Virus record (IMG/VR): IMGVR_UViG_3300044695_002636
Location: 1 to 34,134 of that record
Strand: one strand, 5' to 3'
DNA length: 34,134 bases
From: a virus
Position 1 is the stretch's first letter. Each line of letters begins with the position of its first letter. Made by a program: the position numbers and the translations under genes. Below the pieces are notes generated by a model that saw nothing but the letters and a program-made list of their open reading frames with translations, was not told the origin of the DNA and searched no databases. Positions 1-7,635 of the stretch are shown one piece after another.

Positions 1-187
1 TGCTTAGCACCGTTCCGTTGGTTACTTCAAACCGTATTGACTTGGCTAGTTTGCCACTTGCGTTTACAACGCTTTCAAACGTGCCATTTGCGCCCCTGCG
101 CTGTATTAGCTTGGTTTGGATGTCATTCACCAACTGCTCGGTTAATTTGACCCCTAATTCGTTTAATCTCGCCTCTAGGTTAATCAT
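1..187 (-). CDS. HK97 gp10-like tail completion protein, 5' part (3' part cut by contig start)
   Basis: This is the N-terminal 62 codons of the gene that is complete apart from its first two codons at 33634-34134. The ATG at 187-185 overlaps the stop of the preceding 140-aa gene (ATGA overlap), which fixes the start; the protein begins MINLEARLNELGVKL. Joined across the circular junction the product is about 168 aa, usual for HK97 gp10-like tail completion proteins that sit at the head-tail interface. Base 128 (C, giving GTG) differs from its counterpart 34081 (T, giving GTA); both encode Val. Confidence 0.75.
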   Translation of the reverse strand, partial: MINLEARLNELGVKLTEQLVNDIQTKLIQRRGANGTFESVVNASGKLAKSIRFEVTNGTVLS

Positions 188-606
188 GGCTCACAAACTT
201 TGCTCGATTTGATTTGAAGTTGAAACCTCACAAACATTCCGTTTGTCACACCGCTAAACTGCTTATAAAACGGTTCTGCTTCATAGTTGCTCACTATCTT
301 GCCACTACCCTGTAAAGCTAGGTGAAACCGCCTTTGCATCGTGTCGGCTTCGTCTGTGCTGTTTAACAAGTCATCTGCCCCATCGTGTGGCGAACCGTCA
401 AACAGGAACGCCATTAATATATTCGGGTTCACGTCTACGCCCATTGTAGTCGGGTTTTGAACACGAAAAGGGTATAGGTGTATTTGTGGCATCGGGTTGT
501 CCTTGATGGCTAAATTCGCATCGCTAACACGCCCATGATAGAACGTGCCGTTCGGGTTAATAGTTTGGCAAATGCCTTTTATGAAGTCTACGGTGTCTAA
601 GTACAT
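184..606 (-). CDS. Putative neck/tail-terminator-type protein
   Basis: This 140-aa protein is read directly before the gp10-like protein with a 4-bp stop/start overlap, and after the tail-assembly chaperone pair. It has no motif I can name. It has a mixed alpha/beta composition, no membrane segment and no signal peptide. The size and position fit a tail terminator or head-tail closure protein, which usually neighbours gp10-like proteins; this is inference from context. Eight bases of the form TAnnTTTG lie 4 nt before its ATG (611-618), so it may also be expressed from its own, possibly leaderless, transcript. Confidence 0.55.
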   Translation of the reverse strand: MYLDTVDFIKGICQTINPNGTFYHGRVSDANLAIKDNPMPQIHLYPFRVQNPTTMGVDVNPNILMAFLFDGSPHDGADDLLNSTDEADTMQRRFHLALQGSGKIVSNYEAEPFYKQFSGVTNGMFVRFQLQIKSSKVCEP

Positions 607-618
607 ACGGCAAAAATA

Positions 619-909
619 CTATTTTCTCATCATTTTCTGCTGTTGCTGTTGTGCGGCTTGTAAATCTTTTTGGTACATGGACTTTTCAAAGTCGTGGAGT
701 AGAATGTCGTAAATCAAAGTCGCCTGCATATTTGTGACTTCTTCAATAGTCTTGCCCCATCTGTCCATCATGGCGAATATAGTTGCTTTCGCTCCGAACT
801 TTTTAAACCTGTCCACATTCGCTATCGCCTCCGCTTGACTTGGTTTGTAGTCGTTTAGTCTTTTATAACGCTCAAAGAATTGTTTGAGTGCAGAAAAAAA
901 AAAGCGCAA
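619..909 (-). CDS. Tail-assembly chaperone C-terminal extension (-1 frame, GT-like)
   Basis: This 96-codon frame lies in the -1 frame relative to the upstream 148-aa gene and begins at the T10 run (plus-strand A10 at 894-903). The only in-frame start is a TTG at 909 just before the run, which is a poor start. The simplest reading is that it is reached by -1 slippage on U UUU UUU, giving a fusion of 136 + 91 = 227 aa, like the gpG/gpGT pair of siphoviruses. The product is helical and ends in a Gln-rich tail (QQQQQ) followed by KMMRK. The coding character continues smoothly from the upstream frame. Confidence 0.65.
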   Translation of the reverse strand: MRFFFSALKQFFERYKRLNDYKPSQAEAIANVDRFKKFGAKATIFAMMDRWGKTIEEVTNMQATLIYDILLHDFEKSMYQKDLQAAQQQQQKMMRK

Positions 910-1301
910 ATCGGATTAGCCTCATCCGTAGCCACTTCGCTAAAGTCAATCTCGGTGTATATTTTTGCAATGCCTATCAAAGCGTCCTTCGGTTTGTCAT
1001 GTTGAAGGAGTAAAGACTTCGCCATCTCTAGTTTGCCATAACTTTCACGCCCTATGTCTATCTGTTTGTCCTTTTCCAAATAAGCGTTTGGTGCTTCGTG
1101 CATAAATTGCAATGCCGTAAACAACGCTCCCAATGCTTCGCTGTTTAACTTGTTTAATGTTGTAGTCGGTACACCCAATAAACAACTCGCTTGGTCTAAT
1201 GCTGTTTCATGGTTTAGAAACTCGATGTACTTCTTAAACGGTACATCACCCCAGTTAGTCGGGATGTTTATTATCTCTTCGTTTATTTTCCCTTGTATCA
1301 T
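855..1301 (-). CDS. Tail-assembly chaperone (gpG-like)
   Basis: This 148-aa soluble protein has a pattern I associate with phage tail chaperones: an N-terminal strand, then IPTNWGDVPFKKYIEFL, then helical segments. Its start overlaps the end of the terminase gene by 4 bp. The last 12 codons follow a T10 run; continuing in frame gives a short tail and stop, while a -1 shift enters the 619-909 frame. In siphoviruses such a pair coats the tape measure during tail assembly. Here it lies next to the terminase and far from the tape measure, which is unusual. The family call is by pattern and by the frameshift arrangement, not by a decisive motif. Confidence 0.6.
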   Translation of the reverse strand: MIQGKINEEIINIPTNWGDVPFKKYIEFLNHETALDQASCLLGVPTTTLNKLNSEALGALFTALQFMHEAPNAYLEKDKQIDIGRESYGKLEMAKSLLLQHDKPKDALIGIAKIYTEIDFSEVATDEANPICAFFFLHSNNSLSVIKD

Positions 1302-2389
1302 ATCAAACTGTTTTTTCTTATTCCTGTGCTTGTTTTGTGCTTGGTTAAATACATTGTGCTGTATCGTAGTGGGTCAATGCAATGGTTAAAGGCATCAACT
1401 GGTATCCCTGCTTTTTTATCGTTCCAAATATAGTTAGATAATTCTTTTCGCAAATTGTGCGATGTTGGTGTTATCACTATTTGATAGTCTTGCATCTTGG
1501 TTATCCCTGCGCTCACGCTCCCTGCACCCTTTTCGCATGGCTGAATGTTTAAACCTTTTCGTCTCAAATCGTCTATTAATCTAGGTTCAGCACTATCCGC
1601 AATAATTAACTCATTCGGCTTCGTGGCTTGTTTATTTGCCTCGAATATTTCGTTTGTACCCATACCAACGGTTGAATAAAACTTTTCATCAGCGTAGATA
1701 ATCTTTTTCTTTTCGTCAACCGCCACTTTGACTAAGGTTGTCGGGTCAACACTAAAGCCATAATCTTGTCCGTAAACGTATGGGAGTGAATTATCAAACT
1801 CGCCATGCGTCCAATTCGTGAAGATTGCACCTTGACGGTTTGCACGTTCACCACTTCCGTAAATTGTCCACCAATACTGATTTGACTTTCGGCTTTCGAT
1901 GTCCTCAATCTGCGCTTGTGTTAAATATGGATTGTCTTTGTAAGTGGTTATTAGCGGTGGATATTTTTCGATGTACTGGTCGAGCCAATGTTCCAAACCT
2001 AGTGCAGGGTTATAATCGCAAATAATTCTATGCCTTGTTCGTGGGAATAGTTGGTCAATCGTTTCTTGTGGGAACTGGTGCGCCTCGTTTATCCAAATGA
2101 AGTCACGGCTGCGTCCGTGTATTTTTGCAGGAGTGTCGGCTCCGTAGTAGCTTATTATATTGCCATGTAGATTATAATAGTGTTCGCTTTTATTATGGTG
2201 CAAATCATTATACACCCCACACTCAATTAGAACGTCTTTAAAGTCTTTCCAAGCCGTTGCCCTTAATGCTGTAAAGGTATCACGAACTATATCTATATCA
2301 AGCCCTGTGTAGTTCTCACATAGCCAAATGATGTAATAAATAACTGAGTAACTTTTCCCCGACCTTGTGCCACCTTGTAACAAGGTCAC
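1298..2389 (-). CDS. terL: Terminase large subunit
   Basis: This is the packaging motor ATPase/nuclease. With the GTG start at 2389 the protein is 363 aa, and the Walker A GGTRSGKS falls at residues 6-13, leaving almost no N-terminus. Walker B with catalytic Glu is FIWINE (97-102). The RNase H-like nuclease shows GQDYGF, IIADSAEP and FNHCIDP, supplying the expected acidic residues. An ATG at 2445 in another frame encodes MKNSNPNFRFLKKK and meets this frame at an A9 run (2405-2413); a -1 shift there gives a 382-aa protein with a normal basic N-terminus. Small terminase lies directly upstream. Confidence 0.93.
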   Translation of the reverse strand: MTLLQGGTRSGKSYSVIYYIIWLCENYTGLDIDIVRDTFTALRATAWKDFKDVLIECGVYNDLHHNKSEHYYNLHGNIISYYGADTPAKIHGRSRDFIWINEAHQFPQETIDQLFPRTRHRIICDYNPALGLEHWLDQYIEKYPPLITTYKDNPYLTQAQIEDIESRKSNQYWWTIYGSGERANRQGAIFTNWTHGEFDNSLPYVYGQDYGFSVDPTTLVKVAVDEKKKIIYADEKFYSTVGMGTNEIFEANKQATKPNELIIADSAEPRLIDDLRRKGLNIQPCEKGAGSVSAGITKMQDYQIVITPTSHNLRKELSNYIWNDKKAGIPVDAFNHCIDPLRYSTMYLTKHKTSTGIRKNSLI

Positions 2390-2434
2390 ACGTTGCGACT
2401 TAACTTTTTTTTTAAAAAGCGAAAGTTTGGATTA

Positions 2435-2734
2435 CTATTCTTCATCTTCCTCGTTTAGCCATTCGGGTAAATTCTTCTTTGAAACAGAAACGTCCATTGT
2501 TTGCTTTGCTTTGCCGTATGCTCGGTCTAATAGGACTTCGGCTGCCCTTACATCGCCTTTACTAGCTTTCGCCCTTAACGCCTTTAAAATAGCCTCCCCT
2601 GCCGTTATGCCGTCTTTTTCTTCGCCTAATACATCAGCCAATAGCTTATCCAACTCGGGTAGCTTTTTAGGTCTGCCGTTTGGGTTTAGCGTTTCGCCTT
2701 TCTTCATTTTACGTCCATCATGCGGAAATGCCAT
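2435..2734 (-). CDS. terS: Putative terminase small subunit
   Basis: This 99-aa basic protein carries a NPNGRPKK motif near the N-terminus, as in DUF5681-type and terminase small subunit-like phage proteins, followed by helices and an acidic C-terminus (NEEDEE). It lies immediately upstream of the large subunit, whose alternative ATG overlaps its 3' end, the usual TerS-TerL order. The start overlaps the methyltransferase stop by 17 bp. The protein would bind DNA and recruit the packaging motor. The role is inferred mainly from position and motif; I see no classic HTH. Confidence 0.65.
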   Translation of the reverse strand: MAFPHDGRKMKKGETLNPNGRPKKLPELDKLLADVLGEEKDGITAGEAILKALRAKASKGDVRAAEVLLDRAYGKAKQTMDVSVSKKNLPEWLNEEDEE

Positions 2735-3785
2735 ACGTCTGTTTTTTGTCTGTTATTTTATCCAACCATTGAATTTTAATCTGATTTGCTATTTGTGCAG
2801 TCATTACAGGCGGCACACTCATTCCAATTAAATACCCTGCTTTTACATTTTGAAAATTATAATCAAGTGGGTATGTTCCAACTATACATGCTTCAAACTT
2901 ATTAAACTTACGTGGCTTTGTAGGATGTACTATGCTTGCTGTGCTTCCTTGTGAAATTCCTGTTGTTATTGTAGGACAAACTTCATTTTCTTTTATTTTT
3001 ACTAATTGAAAATACTTCTTTGAACTTTCGCCTTGTTTTATATTTGGATATTCTCTGCCTAAACAATTTGTTCCTAATTCATTTTCGCTAATATTCCAAA
3101 ACTCAAATGTCGCTTCTTTAAAAGTTATTGCATCCTCATTAAATTCTAATTTCAATTTAGGCAATTTCAAATCCTTTCTTTGACAAATAAAGAAAACCCT
3201 TTCACGCTTTTGTGGAACGCCCATAGAAGCCGCATTAAGTAAAAACAACTGAACATTGTAACCAGCTTCGTTAAATGCTTTAAATATTTTTTTTACATAA
3301 ATTTTTGCGTTGCCTTGTATTAATCCTTTTACATTTTCAGCCAATACTATTTTAGGCTGCAACTTTTTTGCAAGTGCTATGTATTCAAAAAACAAATCGT
3401 CTAAAACTTGTTCGGCTTGTCCCTCTTTAAATACTTTCTTTTTGCCCCAATCTTTTTCACGATTTCCAGCCATACTAAATGAAGAACAAGGTGGTGAACC
3501 GTCTAATAAATCCAAATTGTATAATTCATCTGGAATATCGGAACGCTTTACAAAGTGCCTAATATCCTCTAAAAATAAATGCTTTGGTTTGTGGTTTAAC
3601 TGATAAACCTTTGCGATTTTAGGGTCAATTTCAACCCCTCCTAAATGATTAAACCCTGCTAATTTGTAACCCATTGTAGAACCACCACCACAAATAAAAG
3701 TACCAAAAACATTATAATCGTTTTTGGTTATTCCTTTGGCTGGATAGCCATCAGATAAATTCCATTTATAGGGAAACAAGTGCAT
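2718..3785 (-). CDS. DNA (cytosine-5) methyltransferase
   Basis: This 355-aa enzyme transfers a methyl group from S-adenosylmethionine to C5 of cytosine in DNA. The conserved motifs appear in order: motif I FICGGGST (30-37, SAM binding), motif IV SPPCSSFS (97-104, catalytic Cys100), motif VI ENV (150-152), motif VIII QKRER (192-196), and the C-terminal motif X GYLIGMSVPP. The target recognition region lies between VIII and IX, and the sequence recognised cannot be read from it. No cognate restriction endonuclease gene is recognisable nearby, so it is probably an orphan that protects phage DNA from host restriction. It overlaps the ParB-like gene by 20 bp. Confidence 0.95.
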   Translation of the reverse strand: MHLFPYKWNLSDGYPAKGITKNDYNVFGTFICGGGSTMGYKLAGFNHLGGVEIDPKIAKVYQLNHKPKHLFLEDIRHFVKRSDIPDELYNLDLLDGSPPCSSFSMAGNREKDWGKKKVFKEGQAEQVLDDLFFEYIALAKKLQPKIVLAENVKGLIQGNAKIYVKKIFKAFNEAGYNVQLFLLNAASMGVPQKRERVFFICQRKDLKLPKLKLEFNEDAITFKEATFEFWNISENELGTNCLGREYPNIKQGESSKKYFQLVKIKENEVCPTITTGISQGSTASIVHPTKPRKFNKFEACIVGTYPLDYNFQNVKAGYLIGMSVPPVMTAQIANQIKIQWLDKITDKKQTYGISA

Positions 3786-4347
3786 CGTATAGTATTTTTT
3801 CAGGTGTTTGTCCTAATTGTTGTAATTTGTCTTTTACAAAATTATAGTCATCTTCCGTAAATTCTAACTTGATAGTGTAGTTTTGATTTTCAAAGTCATC
3901 AACATTTAACTCTTTGTTTTTATCTGAATAGTCTTCTTCGTCAAATCCTCCGTCTTTTACACCCCACTCCCCTGCATCAAACTCGTATTCATTAGCTACT
4001 TCAAACGTGGTTTCAACATCCCAATCAATATTTGCTTTTGCCGTTGCGTTATCAGCTAAAGCCAACTCACGCCCTGCTTTGCTGTCTAAATCAATATCCA
4101 TGCGCTTCACGGCTATAATTCGAGTGCCATCGCTCTCGACTATCTGTAAATCTTCCAAACCGATTGCCGCTGCATTCTCGATTGTTTTGTTTCCTGCAAT
4201 GATGCGATTGTTTTTGTCTATTAAAATTGAACGCCCTGCGCCAAACTTGCGTAGTGACTTCTCAATTAATGAACCGCCATACTCAGTACCTTTATTAAAG
4301 TTTTTGTCATCATGAATTAAATCCTTGATAGTTGTTTTTTTAGCCAT
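3766..4347 (-). CDS. ParB/Srx-fold domain protein
   Basis: This 193-aa protein has the ParB N-terminal pattern: a basic start, FGAGRSILIDKNNRIIAGN (the R-x-I-x-x-D-x-x-G-x-I-x-x-G core around residues 35-53), then a conserved block ending ELALADN (94-100). The acidic C-terminus follows. Phages often carry such single-domain ParB-like proteins next to DNA methylases, with roles in DNA binding or nuclease/NTPase activity rather than partition. No partition partner (ParA) is present. It overlaps the methyltransferase start, so the two are probably translated together. Confidence 0.8.
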   Translation of the reverse strand: MAKKTTIKDLIHDDKNFNKGTEYGGSLIEKSLRKFGAGRSILIDKNNRIIAGNKTIENAAAIGLEDLQIVESDGTRIIAVKRMDIDLDSKAGRELALADNATAKANIDWDVETTFEVANEYEFDAGEWGVKDGGFDEEDYSDKNKELNVDDFENQNYTIKLEFTEDDYNFVKDKLQQLGQTPEKILYDALVSL

Positions 4348-4349
4348 AT

Positions 4350-4823
4350 CTATTTTTTATCTATCTGCTCCAACTTTTTTTGTGCCCATGCAACGCCCTC
4401 ATCACCACCCCATGCATCCCACATCAAACCACCGCATCCATCTTTGTAAGGTACTTTGCTGTTTTGTCTATGCCGTTCAAATGATGCCATTCGTGCGATT
4501 GTTTCACGGCTAATCGGTTCACGGTTTGCTAACTGGTTTGCCCTTGCCCATCCAACTAAAGTTCCGCATCCTTTCGGGTTGCCACTTTCATCTCTATACT
4601 TCAAAGCACGTTTAGCGTTCTCGGTTGCGGCTTTTGGGTAGTCATTGTACGTTTCAGCGTTTAAGATTTCTTTCTGCGCTTTCAAGTCATTAGCATGGCT
4701 GTATAAACAAAGTCGATATCGTTGCGCTTCGTCTTTGTATTCGCTGACCATAACATCATCACTCATGCAACGCTGGATGAAATCGTCTTTGCTTTCGTTG
4801 GTGTTTGGTTTAGGTATTGGCAT
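4350..4823 (-). CDS. Conserved phage protein with PxPxxxESxxDFIxRCM N-terminus
   Basis: This 157-aa protein has two parts. Residues 1-41 resemble the short segment found at the N-terminus of many phage head-protease-region proteins (MPIPKPN...DDFIQRCMSDD...). The second part carries NAKRALKYRDE, GWARANQLANREPIS and GCGGLMWDAWGG, a combination I have seen in many phage proteins, alone or fused to others, without a firm function. It is not a protease by any visible catalytic residues. It lies between a metallophosphoesterase-linked small gene and the ParB-like gene. TATTTTTG is placed 4 nt before its ATG, suggesting separate, possibly leaderless, expression. Confidence 0.6.
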   Translation of the reverse strand: MPIPKPNTNESKDDFIQRCMSDDVMVSEYKDEAQRYRLCLYSHANDLKAQKEILNAETYNDYPKAATENAKRALKYRDESGNPKGCGTLVGWARANQLANREPISRETIARMASFERHRQNSKVPYKDGCGGLMWDAWGGDEGVAWAQKKLEQIDKK

Positions 4824-4827
4824 GGCT

Positions 4828-4903
4828 CAAAAATAGTAATTAATTTTATTTCTGTTAGCTTAATCATTCATTAACCGCAAAAGTGCGGCATAATGTACAT
4901 TAT
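4828..4903. promoter_or_regulatory. Intergenic control region with hairpin, palindrome and -7 box
   Basis: In the gap between 4905 and 4823 there is a perfect 14-bp palindrome (4890-4903, ATAATGTACATTAT), a hairpin with stem CCGCA/TGCGG (4875-4879, 4884-4888) and loop AAAG, and a minus-strand TAnnTTTG box (4828-4835) 4 nt before the next ATG. The hairpin lacks a T tract, so it is not a convincing intrinsic terminator. Confidence 0.45.
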
Positions 4904-4904
4904 A

Positions 4905-5147
4905 TCATTCTTCTTCGGGTTCGGTTACTCCTTGTTCTTCTTCTAATCCACTAATAAAATCCATTTCATAAACTTGGATAAGTTTAACACCGTCTTCGAT
5001 TTCATCAAAGGTCAATAGCTGAGGCAATTTTAAATCACGTATTTTCCGAAGCGCATCTTTGTAGGTTGGCGCATACACCACAATGTTAGTGCCTTCAAAG
5101 TTTTTATAATCTAATACTTGAAAAGTCCATTGGTATAGCTGTTCCAT
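4905..5147 (-). CDS. Hypothetical protein, acidic C-terminus
   Basis: The chosen start (MEQLYQWTFQ, ATG at 5147) follows the metallophosphoesterase stop by 1 nt; the open frame continues upstream into that gene but that part is not needed. The 80-aa product has a predicted beta-alpha-beta pattern (WTFQVLDY, then VVYAPTYKDALRKI) and a very acidic tail (GLEEEQGVTEPEEE). I recognise no family. It is probably co-translated with the phosphoesterase. Confidence 0.6.
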   Translation of the reverse strand: MEQLYQWTFQVLDYKNFEGTNIVVYAPTYKDALRKIRDLKLPQLLTFDEIEDGVKLIQVYEMDFISGLEEEQGVTEPEEE

Positions 5148-5148
5148 C

Positions 5149-6147
5149 TTACAAAACTTTGCCGTCAATAATAGATTTGTTGTACACTTCAAACTCGCCA
5201 CCCTTTAATACTTTAATAACCGCAAAACCTAAATTCCATTCGTTCAAAGTTAAATAGTCTGGGTTCAGTTCGCAAAGGCATCCAATCACAAAAGTGCCAT
5301 GTACTTTTCCGCTGATGTTTGTTTTCAGCATGGTTTGAGTTTTGTGCTTATCTCCGCAGATGGTGCTTTCGCCCGAACGTAGCCACAAAGTACGTGCCGC
5401 ATTAATACCTCCGCTCCCTTTGTACTCATTGCCATGTATGGCGTAAAGTTTCCCAATCTTCATTACTTGGTTGTTCGCTATCCAAGTAATCCCACGCTCA
5501 CCAAGTCGCAGAATTGTTTGAAGCCTAAACTCCTGCATGTCTAAAATCACTGGTGCTTTCACCCTTAGGTATCGCTCCCATCGCATTTCGTGATTCCCCT
5601 CTTTGAAAAATATTTTAGCTAGTGGAAAGGCTTTTTGTAGCACGTCTAAAAAGTTTCGGCATATTTCAAACTCATAAGCCAAGTCACGCTTCTTCGGGTC
5701 TTGTTCGTGGAAACTAGCTTTGTGCATATCCATAATGTCCCCGAGTAAAAGAATGGTGTTGATGTTTTCTTTTTTGCCGTAGTCAAGTGCAAGTGTCAAA
5801 GCCTTGTTGTTTTGGTATGGCAAATGAACATCGGATAAAACTAGGATGTTGTTGTTAGCCGTTGGCATCTTATAAATCACGCTTGGCTTTTCTTCGCTTT
5901 CGGGAAGTCCGTATGGGTTTTGTGCGCTAAAATCACTTTCCATTGCCAAGTTGGGTGAAGTAGCCTTTCGGGTTTTATTACCCATTGCACCAGTATAGTG
6001 TCTAATAACGGTTCTTGCGTGTTCGGCATCATTAAAAACTAATGGATTTTCATTAAACATTTTCTCGGCTAAAGTATTCTTACTACTATTTGGAAACTTC
6101 TCAATATACTTCATTGCGATTAATCCTAGTTGTGTTGGCTTTGCCAT
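5149..6147 (-). CDS. Metallophosphoesterase
   Basis: This 332-aa protein has an N-terminal helical segment of about 95 residues that could bind DNA, then a calcineurin-like phosphoesterase domain. Metal-binding motifs are SDVHLP (105-110), GDIMD (136-140), GNHEMR (184-189), IHGNEY and GDKHKT, all present and in order. Such enzymes cleave phosphodiester or phosphomonoester bonds in nucleotides or nucleic acids. In phages of this type they lie in the replication block, as here beside nuclease and helicase genes. The exact substrate cannot be read from the sequence. Confidence 0.88.
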   Translation of the reverse strand: MAKPTQLGLIAMKYIEKFPNSSKNTLAEKMFNENPLVFNDAEHARTVIRHYTGAMGNKTRKATSPNLAMESDFSAQNPYGLPESEEKPSVIYKMPTANNNILVLSDVHLPYQNNKALTLALDYGKKENINTILLLGDIMDMHKASFHEQDPKKRDLAYEFEICRNFLDVLQKAFPLAKIFFKEGNHEMRWERYLRVKAPVILDMQEFRLQTILRLGERGITWIANNQVMKIGKLYAIHGNEYKGSGGINAARTLWLRSGESTICGDKHKTQTMLKTNISGKVHGTFVIGCLCELNPDYLTLNEWNLGFAVIKVLKGGEFEVYNKSIIDGKVL

Positions 6148-6190
6148 TGGCTGGTTTATTTAATTGTGGCGAAATTACCGTAATTAATTG

Positions 6191-6427
6191 TCATAATGCT
6201 TTATTTACGTATGCTTTAAATCCTAAATCATTTAACTGCTTTAGTCGGTACTCCTGTAAAGGTTTCAAAGTGTCGGTCTTTTCTTTGCACTCAATAAAGA
6301 TAGCTTCACCGTCTTTCAAACATAATAAATCTGGGATGCCGTTCTTCGATGTCCTAATTAAATTAATCACAAAGTAACCTTTTGCCTCCATTTCTTTTAT
6401 GACTTTGGTTTGGTGCTTACTTGCCAT
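6191..6427 (-). CDS. VRR-NUC-type nuclease
   Basis: This 78-aa protein is a minimal PD-(D/E)xK nuclease. The core reads NGIPDLL (29-35, catalytic Asp33) then FIECKEK (44-50, Glu46 and Lys48), followed by a conserved helix with QEYRLKQL. Stand-alone VRR-NUC proteins of phages cleave branched or Holliday-junction DNA. It overlaps the end of the helicase gene by 31 bp, which suggests coupled translation and joint work on replication or recombination intermediates. Confidence 0.88.
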   Translation of the reverse strand: MASKHQTKVIKEMEAKGYFVINLIRTSKNGIPDLLCLKDGEAIFIECKEKTDTLKPLQEYRLKQLNDLGFKAYVNKAL

Positions 6428-7635
6428 TTCTTGAAGGTCTGCAGGACAAAGTCCTTTTTTTTAGATACTGCTTTATAAATCTGCCACTCAATCCCATCTT
6501 TAGCAAACACCCAAAATATATCACTTTGCTTTCGGTTTATAGTTGTCATTCTATCTCTCGATTGCCAGTAGCTAATCGCACTAAAATCAATATTATAATA
6601 AACTAAAGCCTCCGCACTTGACAAATTAATGCCTTCACGTCCACTTATTATTTGCAAAGCTATGGTTTTATTTGAATTATTGAACTCTTCGATGTTGTCG
6701 GTAACGTCAAAATGCTTTTTAATAGCGTCCAATTCAGCAATAAATTTGTAGAATATAGCTATTTTTTTACCTGCAAACCTTTGTTTTATTGCCACTGCTT
6801 TGCTGTCGTCAAAGTCTATTCGATTGGCGTCCTCAAACTTCACCGTTCCGCTATACATTTGATGAACCTTTTGCATTAACTTGACCGATGTGTCAGCTAA
6901 AACAACTCCGCTTTTACCCTCGATAATCAAATCCTTACTTAGTCGGTCAATAATTGAATAGGTTGACGGCTTCATTTCTACGGTCATGAAGTGTTCGTTT
7001 ATTTCGCTCACAAATCCTGCTTCTTTTTGCGTATAGGTCAACATTATAGGGTCGATGTACTTTATAACCTTTTCGTAGCTAACCACGCTGTAATCGTTTG
7101 ATGTGCCGTATGAAGTGTATTTTAGTTTGATAGTGCCGAAATCATTATGCCATTTATAGAAATTCGCATAGTTTCTAAAAGGTGAATAGTTTGAAACAAA
7201 TAGTTGGTGGAAGATTTGAGCGTTGCTTTCGGGTAGTAGCGTTCCTGTCATTAAAATAACCTTGCAACCGTTTGCACATATTCGCTTCGCTTGTTTTGTT
7301 CTGATGCTAGGTTTCGGGAATGCTGCCAAACTATGGCTTTCGTCAAAGATTACTAGGTCGTAAGTCGATTTGTGTTTATGAAGTTGCTCGTAGTTAATTA
7401 TCGTAATCGGATACGTATAACCTGCTGTGGCGTAATCTTTCTCAATACTGCTTATGGCTTTTAGCTTAGTTACAAATAAAACATTTGAGTAGTTACTGCC
7501 TATTGATAGTGCGATGTGGCTCTTTCCTGTCCTCACTTCATAATTAAGTATCAACAAGCCTTTAGCCTTTAATATTTCGCCACCTTTAGTGACGGCTTCT
7601 AATTGATAATCTCTAAGGGAAAATGTGCTTTGCAT
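6397..7635 (-). CDS. SNF2/DEAD-like superfamily 2 helicase
   Basis: This 412-aa protein opens with a Q-like element (LRDYQLEAV), then Walker A VRTGKSH (34-40), DESH box (98-101), motif III MTGTLLPES, and in the second RecA-like domain ISGREGINL and a motif VI region around YWQSRDRM. These mark a SNF2-like translocase or helicase acting on DNA. An A8 run near the 3' end stays in frame (SKKKDF). It is flanked by the VRR nuclease and a small unknown gene. In phages of this kind, helicase plus VRR nuclease pairs process replication forks. Confidence 0.9.
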   Translation of the reverse strand: MQSTFSLRDYQLEAVTKGGEILKAKGLLILNYEVRTGKSHIALSIGSNYSNVLFVTKLKAISSIEKDYATAGYTYPITIINYEQLHKHKSTYDLVIFDESHSLAAFPKPSIRTKQAKRICANGCKVILMTGTLLPESNAQIFHQLFVSNYSPFRNYANFYKWHNDFGTIKLKYTSYGTSNDYSVVSYEKVIKYIDPIMLTYTQKEAGFVSEINEHFMTVEMKPSTYSIIDRLSKDLIIEGKSGVVLADTSVKLMQKVHQMYSGTVKFEDANRIDFDDSKAVAIKQRFAGKKIAIFYKFIAELDAIKKHFDVTDNIEEFNNSNKTIALQIISGREGINLSSAEALVYYNIDFSAISYWQSRDRMTTINRKQSDIFWVFAKDGIEWQIYKAVSKKKDFVLQTFKKWQVSTKPKS

